Source: Alkalinema sp. CACIAM 70d (GTDB taxonomy: Bacteria; Cyanobacteriota; Cyanobacteriia; Leptolyngbyales; Leptolyngbyaceae). Taken from it: a stretch of DNA of 64,000 nt. The stretch is from positions 1 through 64,000 of the forward strand of contig MUGG01000005.1 of NCBI GenBank assembly GCA_002148405.1, given 5' to 3'. Both the position numbers and the translations under genes were made by a program. This document shows, piece by piece, positions 9,060 to 17,549 of this stretch; position 1 is the stretch's first letter; each line of letters begins with the position of its first letter. A model generated the notes under the pieces. That model did not search any database. It had not been told where the DNA came from and saw nothing but the letters and a program-made list of their open reading frames with translations.

Positions 9060-9131
9060 AATCTCTTAAATTAGCAATCCCTTAAATTAGCAATCCCTCA
9101 AATTAGCAATCCCTCAAATTAGCAATCCCTA
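9060..9131. repeat. 16-bp tandem repeat array upstream of the DUF1611 gene
   Basis: The unit aatccctcaaattagc is repeated at 9060, 9076, 9092 and 9108 with at most a few substitutions, followed by a partial fifth copy. The copies abut with no spacers, so this is not a CRISPR. It ends about 25 bp before the start codon of the next gene and may affect its promoter. Confidence 0.95.
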
Positions 9132-9155
9132 GTCAAATTAACGCCTCCGCTTGCT

Positions 9156-10211
9156 ATGTCCGACCTGTCTTGCTTTGCTAGCCCCGATCGCCGGATTGCG
9201 GTTCTCCTCCATGAAGGGATTCGTGGCACCCATGGAAAAACGGGATTGGCTCTCATCCGCTATCGCCCCGAACAGATTGCCGTGGTCATTGACAGCCAAA
9301 CCGCAGGGCAATCCTTTGCCCAACTGACGGGAATTCCTTGGGATGGCCCGATCGTCGCGTCCGCTGCCGAAGCCATGGCCTACCAGCCTGATTGGTTAGC
9401 GATCGGCATTGCGCCCTCCGGTGGGGCCTTACCCGCAAGCTGGTTCCAAGAGATCCACCAAGCAGTCGCGGCGGGTTGCTCGATCGCCAATGGCCTGCAT
9501 ACGCTCATGGCCGCTCATCCTGACCTCAGCCCTCTGCTACAACCGGGGCAACTCATTTGGGACATGCGCCAGGAACCCCCCGGCTTGGCCGTAGGTCGCG
9601 GAGCGGCTCGCTACCTTTCCTGTCGTCGGGTTCTGACCGTCGGGACGGATATGAGTGTCGGTAAAATGTCCACCAGCCTGCAACTCGATCGGGCCTGTCG
9701 CCAACGGGGACTCAACTCCAAGTTTCTCGGAACGGGGCAGGCGGGCATTATGATTTCTGGGGAAGGCATTCCTTTGGATGCGGTGCGGGTGGATTTTGCC
9801 TCCGGCGCAGTGGAACAACTGGTTTTGAAATTTGGTAACCACCACGACATCTTATTGGTCGAAGGTCAGGGATCATTATTAAATCCGGCTTCGACTGCAA
9901 CCCTGCCCTTAATGCGGGGAAGTCAGCCAACCCATTTAGTTTTGGTACACCGGGCTGGGCAGACGCATATTAGGACGTTCCCAGATACCCCCATTCCACC
10001 GTTGCAGAATGTAATAGAATTATACGAGTCCGTTGCATTTGCTGGTGGTTCGTTTAATTCCGCAAAGGTTGTTAGTGTCGCACTTAATACAATTCACTTA
10101 TCCGATGAGGAGGCGAAAGTCGAGATCGATCGCGTCCAACAATCGACAGGGTTACCTTGTAGTGATCCCATTCGTTATGGCGTGGATAACTTGATCGATA
10201 CTTTTCTCTAG
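9156..10211 (+). CDS. DUF1611 family P-loop protein
   Basis: This 351-residue protein belongs to DUF1611, a two-domain family with an N-terminal Rossmann-like region and a C-terminal P-loop NTPase fold. The nucleotide-binding loop GTDMSVGKM is at residues 163-171, and LLVEGQGSLLNP near residue 233 is the second conserved block. Some relatives act in D-amino-acid or cell-wall related metabolism, but the reaction here is not known. ATG 9156 has no strong Shine-Dalgarno sequence. A 16-bp tandem array lies directly upstream. Confidence 0.8.
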   Translation: MSDLSCFASPDRRIAVLLHEGIRGTHGKTGLALIRYRPEQIAVVIDSQTAGQSFAQLTGIPWDGPIVASAAEAMAYQPDWLAIGIAPSGGALPASWFQEIHQAVAAGCSIANGLHTLMAAHPDLSPLLQPGQLIWDMRQEPPGLAVGRGAARYLSCRRVLTVGTDMSVGKMSTSLQLDRACRQRGLNSKFLGTGQAGIMISGEGIPLDAVRVDFASGAVEQLVLKFGNHHDILLVEGQGSLLNPASTATLPLMRGSQPTHLVLVHRAGQTHIRTFPDTPIPPLQNVIELYESVAFAGGSFNSAKVVSVALNTIHLSDEEAKVEIDRVQQSTGLPCSDPIRYGVDNLIDTFL

Positions 10212-10352
10212 AAAATCACATTTCTTTTAACAAAAACTTAACTTGATCCCATTGCAGTTCTGAGATCTTCGGGGCACTCTATTTCTATAGGCTCCTGTTG
10301 ATCCCAAGGAAAAGCCTAAATTTTTTTTAAACCACTACTAGAGGAAACACCT

Positions 10353-10529
10353 ATGCAATCCGTCAAGCAAATGACCCAGCGCAAAGTCACTGAACTGCTG
10401 AACTGGCTCCATGGCGATAATTCCCAGTTGCAACAGTTGCTGGAGCAAACCCAACAGCTCAATCCTGACAAAGATACCTCTTGGTGTATTGATAAAGTCT
10501 GGTCGGAACAACGGGCTTGGCGGGTTTGA
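10353..10529 (+). CDS. Small hypothetical protein (58 aa)
   Basis: A 58-codon frame begins at ATG 10353 after a GAGGAA ribosome-binding site. It encodes a polar Gln-rich helical peptide beginning MQSVKQMTQRKV and ending with SEQRAWRV. It contains one cysteine and has no membrane segment. I do not recognise the family. The strong ribosome-binding site and clean frame support translation. Confidence 0.6.
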   Translation: MQSVKQMTQRKVTELLNWLHGDNSQLQQLLEQTQQLNPDKDTSWCIDKVWSEQRAWRV

Positions 10530-10802
10530 CTCGATCGGGTAAGGGTTTGGGTAAGGGCGAAGTTGGATGGGTGGATTGCAGGCTCGGGTTTGTTGGGTAA
10601 CAAGCTTCCGTTTCCAACTCCGCTACCTCCTGTTTTACTTGCCTGTACTCTCCGTTTGAGTGGTTCTAAAGCAAATTTTTCTCACCCCTTCAGTCCAATC
10701 CGGAACGACTTTCCCAGGGACTCTCCCGTTGTCCTTGCTGAATCTCCAAAATTCAAGTTTTAATAGAAGGCAGTTTTCCCAACTCTTTTGAGCGTTTTTA
10801 AG

Positions 10803-11765
10803 ATGCAGCCTTCTGTCAGTCTCCTTCGTGAAACGTCCTATAACTACCAGCAGCTTCGCCACAGCCTGGAAACCCTGCTGGAACCCCTGGGTGGCATCTC
10901 AAATTTCGTGAAGTCGGGAGATCGGGTTCTTCTCAAACCGAATCTCCTGACGGGTTCGCGTCCGACGAAGGAATGTGTGACTCGACCTGAAGTGGCCTAC
11001 TGTGTCGCACAAATGGTTTTGGAAGCAGGGGGGAAGCCCTTTTTGGGAGATGGCCCTGCCTTTGGCAGTGCGCTAGGGGTTGCCAAGGCGAGCGGCTATG
11101 GCCCATTGATTGAAGACCTCAAAATTCCGATCGTTGAATTCAAAGGCAAACGCTATGAAACGGTGAGCCAAGAGTTCAACCATTTACTGTTGTCGAAGGA
11201 AGCCATGGATGCGGATGTGGTGATTAACCTGCCAAAGGTCAAATCCCACGTTCAGCTCACCATGACCATGGGGGTCAAAAATCTGTTTGGCTGTGTTCCC
11301 GGTAAGATGAAGGCCTGGTGGCACATGGAAGCGGGCAAAAACGCCGATCGCTTTGGTGACATGTTAGTCGAAACAGCACGGGTTATTAGCCCTGACCTGA
11401 CGATCGTGGATGGAATTTTAGGTCATGAGGGCAACGGCCCCAGTGGCGGCGAACCGAAGGAACTTGGCATTTTGGGCGCATCCGCTGATGTATTTGCCCT
11501 CGATCGAGCCATTTTAGACATCGTGCAAGTTGATCCAGCGCTCGTGCCAACCATTCGAGCGTCCCGGCGATTGGGTCTCTGTCCTGAACCCGAAGCGATG
11601 ATTTTCCCGTTGATGACACCCGAGGATCTCCAAATTGCTGACTGGCAGTTACCTATTAAAATGATGCCGATCGATTTTGGGGCACCTCGGGTCATTAAGT
11701 CTACGTTTAAACACCTGTATATTCGGTTTATTAAGGAACCCATGGCGGCCTACGCCGGACGTTAA
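10803..11765 (+). CDS. DUF362 domain-containing protein
   Basis: This 320-residue protein belongs to the DUF362 family, which often goes with Fe-S domains, although none is visible here. Family blocks include VLLKPNLL near residue 46, a GDGPAFGS stretch near 81, VINLPKVKSH near 138, MGVKNLFG near 153, and the C-terminal DGILGHEGNGP block near 202. ATG 10803 fits the family start better than the upstream TTG at 10788. The function is unknown. It is convergent with the CPBP protease gene. Confidence 0.8.
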   Translation: MQPSVSLLRETSYNYQQLRHSLETLLEPLGGISNFVKSGDRVLLKPNLLTGSRPTKECVTRPEVAYCVAQMVLEAGGKPFLGDGPAFGSALGVAKASGYGPLIEDLKIPIVEFKGKRYETVSQEFNHLLLSKEAMDADVVINLPKVKSHVQLTMTMGVKNLFGCVPGKMKAWWHMEAGKNADRFGDMLVETARVISPDLTIVDGILGHEGNGPSGGEPKELGILGASADVFALDRAILDIVQVDPALVPTIRASRRLGLCPEPEAMIFPLMTPEDLQIADWQLPIKMMPIDFGAPRVIKSTFKHLYIRFIKEPMAAYAGR

Positions 11766-11853
11766 CCCCTCAGCAAATTTCGCTGCGAGTAGATAGCGCT
11801 GCCGTGACTCTCTAGCAGTAACCTCGGGGCTCCCGAGTCCATGGCTCTCGAGC

Positions 11854-12540
11854 CTAAATAATCACCATCCCGATCACCATGGCTCCCATCGCGATCAGAT
11901 GGAGCAGGACGCCCCCCCAGAGATTTTGGGTTTTGAGGGTGAGCCAGCCATTGATCACTCCTAAGGGCAGCCCCATGAGAGCCATCATGATCCGCTCCAG
12001 CATACCGACGGGCGCAACTGCCAAGTGATTGAGCATGAAGCACAGGGTGGTCATCCCGATCGCGAGGGCAGGGTTAACCTTGCGTTCTACTAACGATGAA
12101 AGGAGGAGGCCCCGCCACAGAAACTCCTCTGCCACAATCAGTAGGGGCAGTAAGGGCAGCAGCCAAATCCACGTATATCCCACAAGCAGGTTCGTCATCG
12201 CCTGCATTTGCATCTCTGAGGGAGCTGCAGATCGCATTTGGGTAATATTGACTAAGCTGAGGAGGGCAATGGCGATGCCGATCGCACTCCCCAACAGCAA
12301 TGTCGATCTCAGTCCTTTGCGGGTTACAAATAGCGCTTGCCATTCGTGGAACTGTTGGCCTCGTCCTAAAGTTAATGCGAGACTACCCAGGACATACATC
12401 CCCAAAGCCATCCATTCTTTTAGCGGTGTGAAGTGTCCAAGCAACCCCGTGAGCCAAATGGCTACAATCAACCAGAGAGTCTGTTGGAGGCGATCGGGGG
12501 CTGGGGCGGAATGATTGACTCCAGATGGATTGAGCACCAT
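11854..12540 (-). CDS. CPBP family intramembrane metalloprotease
   Basis: This 228-residue membrane protein belongs to the CPBP (Abi) family of Rce1-like intramembrane proteases. About six to seven hydrophobic helices can be counted. The catalytic motifs are present: E138, E139 and R143 in EEFLWRG, and H172 in the FMLNHLA segment. Bacterial members are tied to bacteriocin immunity or membrane protein maturation; the substrate here cannot be told. The gene starts at ATG 12540 and stands alone. Confidence 0.85.
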   Translation of the reverse strand: MVLNPSGVNHSAPAPDRLQQTLWLIVAIWLTGLLGHFTPLKEWMALGMYVLGSLALTLGRGQQFHEWQALFVTRKGLRSTLLLGSAIGIAIALLSLVNITQMRSAAPSEMQMQAMTNLLVGYTWIWLLPLLPLLIVAEEFLWRGLLLSSLVERKVNPALAIGMTTLCFMLNHLAVAPVGMLERIMMALMGLPLGVINGWLTLKTQNLWGGVLLHLIAMGAMVIGMVII

Positions 12541-12809
12541 AGCGTTGCTCCTGTTGATTAAAAGATCACCCAGAAAAAGATTCTTGCTTTTAGGGGGTAC
12601 ACCGTGATCCTAACGAAATTTTCGGTTGAGAAACCCCACCTTTTGTCAAGCATTCACTAAGGACGATCGCCCTTTCCGTATCTCTTCTCCGAGTTATATG
12701 TCTTTTTTGTAACTCTTGTATCGCCTTGTTACTAACCTGTTCGTTTACCACGCTCGCTAGGTATCTTAGGAAAGTCACCTATTTTCTTAAGCTTTTGCTT
12801 AAAGTTCCC

Positions 12810-13049
12810 ATGACACCTACAATGCTTCGACAACTGTGGTCATTGGTAGAAAACAATCAGGCCACGCTGCTTCTCAATCTAGATGATGCGTCCCTCGTTC
12901 AATGGCTGCTCAAACAGTTTCGCACGGAACAATCCCTGAATGCCGAAGAAGCCACAATGCTGGGTCACTACATTCGATCTAAATTGCCTTTGATTCGGGA
13001 TTTGGCGGGGCAACGCATGCCGCAAATGGCGTTGAGTCGTTCAGGTTAG
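12810..13049 (+). CDS. Conserved cyanobacterial small protein
   Basis: This 79-residue, soluble, helical protein begins MTPTMLRQLW at ATG 12810. A longer in-frame reading from 12726 would add a hydrophobic stretch that I consider spurious because family-like content starts at the inner ATG. The core LDDASLVQWLLKQF followed by LNAEEATMLGHYI looks like a conserved helical domain in cyanobacteria, but I cannot name a function. Confidence 0.65.
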   Translation: MTPTMLRQLWSLVENNQATLLLNLDDASLVQWLLKQFRTEQSLNAEEATMLGHYIRSKLPLIRDLAGQRMPQMALSRSG

Positions 13050-13074
13050 CCCCGCTGATTGGTCTGACGGGTTT

Positions 13075-13110
13075 GTCTTACCGATAGTCTTACCGATAGC
13101 CTTGCCGATT
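13075..13110. repeat. 12-bp tandem repeat, three copies
   Basis: gtcttaccgata occurs at 13075-13086 and 13087-13098, and a diverged third copy is at 13099-13110. It lies just after the stop codon of the small protein gene. Confidence 0.9.
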
Positions 13111-13222
13111 CGTTCCACCGGTTAAGTTTAGACCTCGCGTCGAAGGCTATTCAGAGGAGGGATTTGTCCTGATTTAGTTTTGAAAAAGTTTTGAAAAGTT
13201 TGGGAATAGCTGTGGAAGAGCG

Positions 13223-13849
13223 TTAGTTTTGAGCGGGGTTGCTAGGAGGGAGATCGATCGTCGGCTGAGGTTGAGGCGATCGTAGGGTGTTAGAAACCAG
13301 CACAAACCCCAAATAGGCAGGCAAAATCAAGAGGATCAGTCCAATGCCTGTTAAAACAATCCATTTACCATTGGAAGGTTTGCCATAGATGCTGCGATAG
13401 GGATCGATCGGGAGGCTCTCAGATTTGACCACTTCTCGCATGGCGATCGGACGTTTGAAGCGTACTCGGCGATCGTCGAGCTTTTCTAGGAGAATCCAGC
13501 CAGCATAGCCTTCTTCTTCGCACAATTTTTGCAGCACTTTAGGGTCGCGAAACACATCCTGATAGGCTCGTACAATCTTAAATTCCCAGCCTACTAGCCG
13601 AGGATCGGTAGTTCCTTTTTGAGCTTTTGTCACAACACTTTCATCCATCGGATCGATCGTAGTTTTGGAATCGTAGGGCGTTAATAGCTCTTCTTCTGTC
13701 CAATCCTGACGCTCCCTGAGTTGTTGCCACCGCAGCCCCAGCCCCAACAGCAGACCCTGAAGCCCAAGGCTCCCCATCAACAAACTCAGTAAGGCCAGTT
13801 CACCCATCCTGTTATTGATCTCGTACAGACTATTACAGAGTTGACTCAT
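13223..13849 (-). CDS. Hypothetical membrane protein with two TM segments
   Basis: This 208-residue protein has a hydrophobic helix near residues 15-38, a soluble middle of about 120 residues rich in charged residues (with CEEEGYAGWILLEKLDDRRVRF near 110-131), a second hydrophobic helix near 165-187, and a Pro-rich tail. The soluble loop between two membrane anchors looks like a conserved cyanobacterial module. No function can be assigned. Confidence 0.6.
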   Translation of the reverse strand: MSQLCNSLYEINNRMGELALLSLLMGSLGLQGLLLGLGLRWQQLRERQDWTEEELLTPYDSKTTIDPMDESVVTKAQKGTTDPRLVGWEFKIVRAYQDVFRDPKVLQKLCEEEGYAGWILLEKLDDRRVRFKRPIAMREVVKSESLPIDPYRSIYGKPSNGKWIVLTGIGLILLILPAYLGFVLVSNTLRSPQPQPTIDLPPSNPAQN

Positions 13850-13953
13850 CTAAACCGCAGTGATTATGGAAAATCAAGCGGACAGCCTAGACCTCGCCGT
13901 TAAACATTTAACGAACAAACATTCAACTCAGCATTCAACTATAAAGTTCAGTC

Positions 13954-15102
13954 CTAAAATTTAACATAGCCTTCAATCAACCAATCTGTGCCGATTGATT
14001 GTAATCGGAGTTTTTCTAATTGAAGCGCTTGGTTCATTTCTGAAAAGCCCAAATCTCCTACAGGCGTCAGGGCAGGATCACCGCCAATAATTTTAGGCGC
14101 AATAAAGGCCCAGATTTTTTGTATCGATCGATCTGCGATCGCCCGTGCCGCCAAGGTACCACCACACTCCCATAACACCTGCATGCAGCCCCGATAGTAG
14201 AGATTCTGCATCACTGCGGCGGGGGTCAACTCTGCCACTTCCACCACTTCCACACCCTGGGCTTGTAACTTGTCGTTAACCTCCGGATTCGCGCCAATTT
14301 GCGTAAACACTAGGGTGGGTGCGATGTCGGTATTCCATAGGTTCGAGATCGTCGGCAGATCCAAAGTGCGGCTCATGACCACTCGTAGGGGATTGTGATC
14401 GGTGAGTCCATGGGTTGTCAGGTTGGGATTATCTTTGCGCACGGTGTTGCCGCCGATAATGACCGCATCACAGGCCGATCGCAGTTGATGGACTTTTTGC
14501 CGCGCCGCTGGCCCCGTCACCCAAGCGCTGTGCCCGGTACTGGTGGCAATTTTGCCATCGATCGTCATTGCATATTTCAAAATGCCAAAGGGCTGCTGGT
14601 TCAGGATGCGATGGACAAAGGCTTCATTCAATTCCTGGCAGGCTGCTTCTTCTACACCAACCACAACTTCTAGTCCAGCCTGTCGCAGTTTGGCAATGCC
14701 TTGGCCAGCTACATTGGGATTGGGATCCACCATACCAATCACGACCCGTCGTAGTCCTGCTGCCACGATCGCATCGGCACAGGGAGGCGTCCGCCCAAAA
14801 TGGCTACAGGGTTCCAAATTGACGTAGAGCGTGGCTCCTTGGGCTTGTTCTCCGGCCTGTCGCAGTGCAAAGACTTCTGCATGGGGTTCTCCGGCCCTCG
14901 GATGGAAGCCTTCCCCCACTACTACGCTGTTATTGACGATGACTGAACCAACAAGGGGATTCGGTGCTGTTTTTCCTAAAGCTTGTTGGGCCAGTTCTAA
15001 GCAACGTTGGAGATAGAACCGATCGATGTCATTAAACTCAGATTGATTGGACTCAGGAAATGGATTAAAGCTGGACATAGTTGTGACGATGGCTTTCTCC
15101 AT
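13954..15102 (-). CDS. ribD: Bifunctional riboflavin deaminase/reductase RibD
   Basis: RibD carries out the second and third steps of riboflavin synthesis: deamination of the diaminopyrimidine and NADPH-dependent reduction of the ribosyl chain. The N-terminal deaminase domain has the zinc motif HAEVFAL and the PCSHFGRTPPC signature. The C-terminal reductase domain shows DGKIA, the VHQLRSACDAVIIGGNTV block, and WECGGTLAARAI. At 382 residues it is full length. ATG 15102 is listed; an inner ATG at 15078 (MSSFNPF) is also possible because the outer start has a poorly spaced ribosome-binding site. No FMN riboswitch is visible upstream. Confidence 0.95.
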   Translation of the reverse strand: MEKAIVTTMSSFNPFPESNQSEFNDIDRFYLQRCLELAQQALGKTAPNPLVGSVIVNNSVVVGEGFHPRAGEPHAEVFALRQAGEQAQGATLYVNLEPCSHFGRTPPCADAIVAAGLRRVVIGMVDPNPNVAGQGIAKLRQAGLEVVVGVEEAACQELNEAFVHRILNQQPFGILKYAMTIDGKIATSTGHSAWVTGPAARQKVHQLRSACDAVIIGGNTVRKDNPNLTTHGLTDHNPLRVVMSRTLDLPTISNLWNTDIAPTLVFTQIGANPEVNDKLQAQGVEVVEVAELTPAAVMQNLYYRGCMQVLWECGGTLAARAIADRSIQKIWAFIAPKIIGGDPALTPVGDLGFSEMNQALQLEKLRLQSIGTDWLIEGYVKF

Positions 15103-15236
15103 CCTCCACTAAGGAGGTTGTGTCGTCTACTATACCCGAGCGGGATTCAACCCTGTTGTCAAATAGGGCATTGAGGGTAGGTTGATTGAGGGTAGATATA
15201 TTAAGTGCAGCTATATTAGTGCAAGATTAGTACAAG

Positions 15237-15848
15237 TTAGTACAAGCGAGAAGTGGAGTAATGTCCCAGAACTTCTTGTCCCCATCGCACTAAATTTTCT
15301 GAGCCTTCCATGAGTAGCAAATAGTGGCCTCGGCTAATGTGGTGGCGATACAGGCTGGCGACGGTTCCTCCCCCAAAGGCTCCTAAAAAGGCCCCGATCG
15401 CCGCTCCTAACAGACCACTAGAAAATCCCATGAGCGGAATAATCATCATGGAGGAGCCCACCATGGCCCAATTGGGTTGGCGCAGAAAGGCCAAAGCTTC
15501 CATCTGACTGTGAATCAGCCAAAATAAGGTTGTCGCCACGACAATACCCACGATCGCACTGACGATCGCCCACCCCACGGCCTTACGCACAATAATCTGA
15601 ACCGGACGCAACAGGCCAATCCGCTCAGGACGGCTATACCCTTCACCCACGATCGTTAAATGTTCGGGAGAAATCCCGTGATAGTTCAACAATCGGTAAG
15701 CTTGAAACGCAGACATTTCATCTGGAAAAACCTTCACGACCAGATGTGTATTTCGAGGCACCAACCCTTTTTGTCGCAGGAATCGCCTTACCACCGCAGC
15801 TATGCCCAGTTTTATAAAACCTATATTGGCAATTCTAAACGCTCCCAC
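15237..15848 (-). CDS. Membrane protein with N-terminal general-stress-like domain
   Basis: This 203-residue protein begins with a domain (residues 33-75) of the type seen in YflT/general stress protein 17M: a beta-alpha-beta unit with FPDEMSAFQAYRLLNYHGI and the HLTIVGEG strand. Two hydrophobic segments follow, near 85-110 and 127-165, the second with a Gly zipper-like run (SSGLLGAAIGAFLGAFGGG). The function is unknown; it may be a stress-related membrane protein. Short tandem units such as agtacaagtt lie just past its stop codon. Confidence 0.6.
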   Translation of the reverse strand: MGAFRIANIGFIKLGIAAVVRRFLRQKGLVPRNTHLVVKVFPDEMSAFQAYRLLNYHGISPEHLTIVGEGYSRPERIGLLRPVQIIVRKAVGWAIVSAIVGIVVATTLFWLIHSQMEALAFLRQPNWAMVGSSMMIIPLMGFSSGLLGAAIGAFLGAFGGGTVASLYRHHISRGHYLLLMEGSENLVRWGQEVLGHYSTSRLY

Positions 15849-16061
15849 TGAAATTCCCTAGTAGCCACCCATCTAACTTAATCATTGTTTGATGAATCAC
15901 CAGTTTATGACAAAGATCGATCGAGGGATGGATCGTTAAGTGGAACGCACGTTAAGGGCGTGGGTCGCGGAATGGGCTAGATTGAAGCGATCTCTCTAGG
16001 AAGCCTATGTGTACTATGGAGTTGTTCAGGTTTTGTTGAAATTATTGTTTGGTGGATCCCT

Positions 16062-16337
16062 ATGCCTCCCCGTTGGTCTCGTGTTCCCACTCGTCAAGAT
16101 CCGGAGTATCGCAAGCTCGACGATCGAGTGACGTTTGCCACCCATGTCGCTGGATTTCTGGCGGTTAATTCCGGCGTCTGGTTTGTCCGGCAGGTGCAGT
16201 ATGCCGATTGGCCTTGGACGCTTTGGCTGACTGGACTGTGGGGATTAGTGTTGGTGGGACATGCCGTTTATGTCTTCGCGATCGCGGACTACAGTGAGCA
16301 GCCCAGTGATCCCTCGAAGTCGTCAGTCCCAAAATAG
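16062..16337 (+). CDS. 2TM domain-containing protein
   Basis: This 91-residue protein has two hydrophobic helices (near residues 27-45 and 53-75) with a WPWTLWLTGLWG stretch starting the second, as in 2TM-domain proteins. The N-terminus carries an RKLDDRVTFATHVAGF motif. The function is unknown. It begins at ATG 16062 and is followed by the DUF3181 gene on the same strand after 78 bp, so the two may be cotranscribed. Confidence 0.7.
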   Translation: MPPRWSRVPTRQDPEYRKLDDRVTFATHVAGFLAVNSGVWFVRQVQYADWPWTLWLTGLWGLVLVGHAVYVFAIADYSEQPSDPSKSSVPK

Positions 16338-16415
16338 TGATTAGCTCCAAAATCATCATCAGCCCCAAACTTGTAAATCGATCCAACAACTTGTAGGCAA
16401 TTAGGAGTGGAGTCT

Positions 16416-16721
16416 ATGGCGCGCAATTCATCGCAGGCGATCGAGGCCCTTGCGGCGGAGATTGGTGAAAATATTTACATCGACATTGCTAAGTGGCACC
16501 TCTATCTAGCCGATGCCAAGTTGCATACGCTGCTGGCGGAGCAACTGTTTCCTCTCCTGGAGAGCGGCAAGGCGGATGAAAGTGCAGTCACCCAAGTTTT
16601 GCAGGCCATTTCGGTCAAAGTGGGGGGTGGCAAGCGGGAACTGCCCTTGAGTGATCTGTTGCCGATGCAATGTCAGGTGAATTTGCTGGATCTCCTAGAA
16701 GAGTTTCAGCGGAATTTGTAG
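16416..16721 (+). CDS. DUF3181 family protein
   Basis: This 101-residue cyanobacterial protein of unknown function matches DUF3181. The core is ENIYIDIAKWHLYLADAK near residues 17-34 and PLSDLLPMQCQVNLLDLLEEF near the C-terminus. A TAGGAG ribosome-binding site at 16402-16407 supports ATG 16416 over the GTG at 16407. It is soluble and lies on the same strand as the 2TM gene. Confidence 0.8.
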   Translation: MARNSSQAIEALAAEIGENIYIDIAKWHLYLADAKLHTLLAEQLFPLLESGKADESAVTQVLQAISVKVGGGKRELPLSDLLPMQCQVNLLDLLEEFQRNL

Positions 16722-16863
16722 ACAGCCCTGGCATTGACGTACTTCCCTGTTGAGGGATGCGGTGGGAAGACCCGCCTAGATTCTGCTTAGAAAAAGGGGA
16801 GTCCGTCAAAATCTAATCATCTTGAATCATCTTGAGGATCTGATTATCTGGAGGCATTACACT

Positions 16864-17379
16864 ATGCAGAATCACAGCATAGAAGTTTTTCGTTCCCTAT
16901 TCGATAGTCGTTTAGCCACCCTAGAGCATCTTCTCAAATCCGCTCAGGCTCATTTTGATGATGACGCCTTTCTTCAGCAGCGCATTGCACCGGATATGTT
17001 TCCCCTGGGGACGCAGATCGTCTTTACCTGCAACCAACCCCGTAACTTTGCCCTGTGGTGTAACAGCCAACCTCCCAATAATTTAGATCCTGAGGTTGCC
17101 TCCATCGCCTTGGCCTACGAGCACATTACGAACACTCGTCAGCTTCTCACAGGGATTGCGGCTGAAGATCAAAAGCTAGCTGAAACAACCCGAATTGACC
17201 TAGCCCAAGGACTCTATCTCGAACTCGCTGGAAGTGTTTATGTCAATGACTTTTTAATTCCCAATTTCTACTTCCATTTAGTCACGGCTTACGATATCTT
17301 GCGCATGGCTGGTGTTCCGATCGGGAAACGGGATTACATGCTGCACTTGCTTCCATTCCTTAAGCAAGAAAACCTTTAA
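16864..17379 (+). CDS. DUF1993 family protein
   Basis: This 171-residue protein belongs to DUF1993, a helical DinB-like fold family. It shows FRSLFDSRLATLEHLLKSA at the N-terminus, the MFPLGTQIVFTCNQPRNF block near 44-61, and FYFHLVTAYDILRMAGVPIGKRDYM near the C-terminus. Family members are uncharacterised. ATG 16864 is preceded by TGGAGG. It is convergent with purH, with the purH terminator between them. Confidence 0.85.
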   Translation: MQNHSIEVFRSLFDSRLATLEHLLKSAQAHFDDDAFLQQRIAPDMFPLGTQIVFTCNQPRNFALWCNSQPPNNLDPEVASIALAYEHITNTRQLLTGIAAEDQKLAETTRIDLAQGLYLELAGSVYVNDFLIPNFYFHLVTAYDILRMAGVPIGKRDYMLHLLPFLKQENL

Positions 17380-17450
17380 CGATTCGACTTCAACGTGGTA
17401 ACCACAGGTTTAATCACACTAAATTCATTACTGAAATTGACGTTAGCTTT

Positions 17451-17488
17451 AAAAAAGAGGGTTGCTTGTCCGATCGAATCAGCAACCC
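17451..17488 (-). terminator. Rho-independent terminator of purH
   Basis: On the minus strand GGGTTGCT at 17488-17481 pairs with AGCAACCC at 17466-17459, followed by CTCTTTTTT. It lies about 60 bp past the purH stop. Confidence 0.85.
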
Positions 17489-17549
17489 TATAAACAAGCC
17501 TAAAAAAACTTGCTCCCTAGAAAACGTTTGGCGTATCGCCAGTAAAGGT

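Noticed and set aside
9060..9131. Regularly spaced repeats that might be a CRISPR
   Set aside because: The 16-bp units abut with no spacers, and no cas genes are present in the window.
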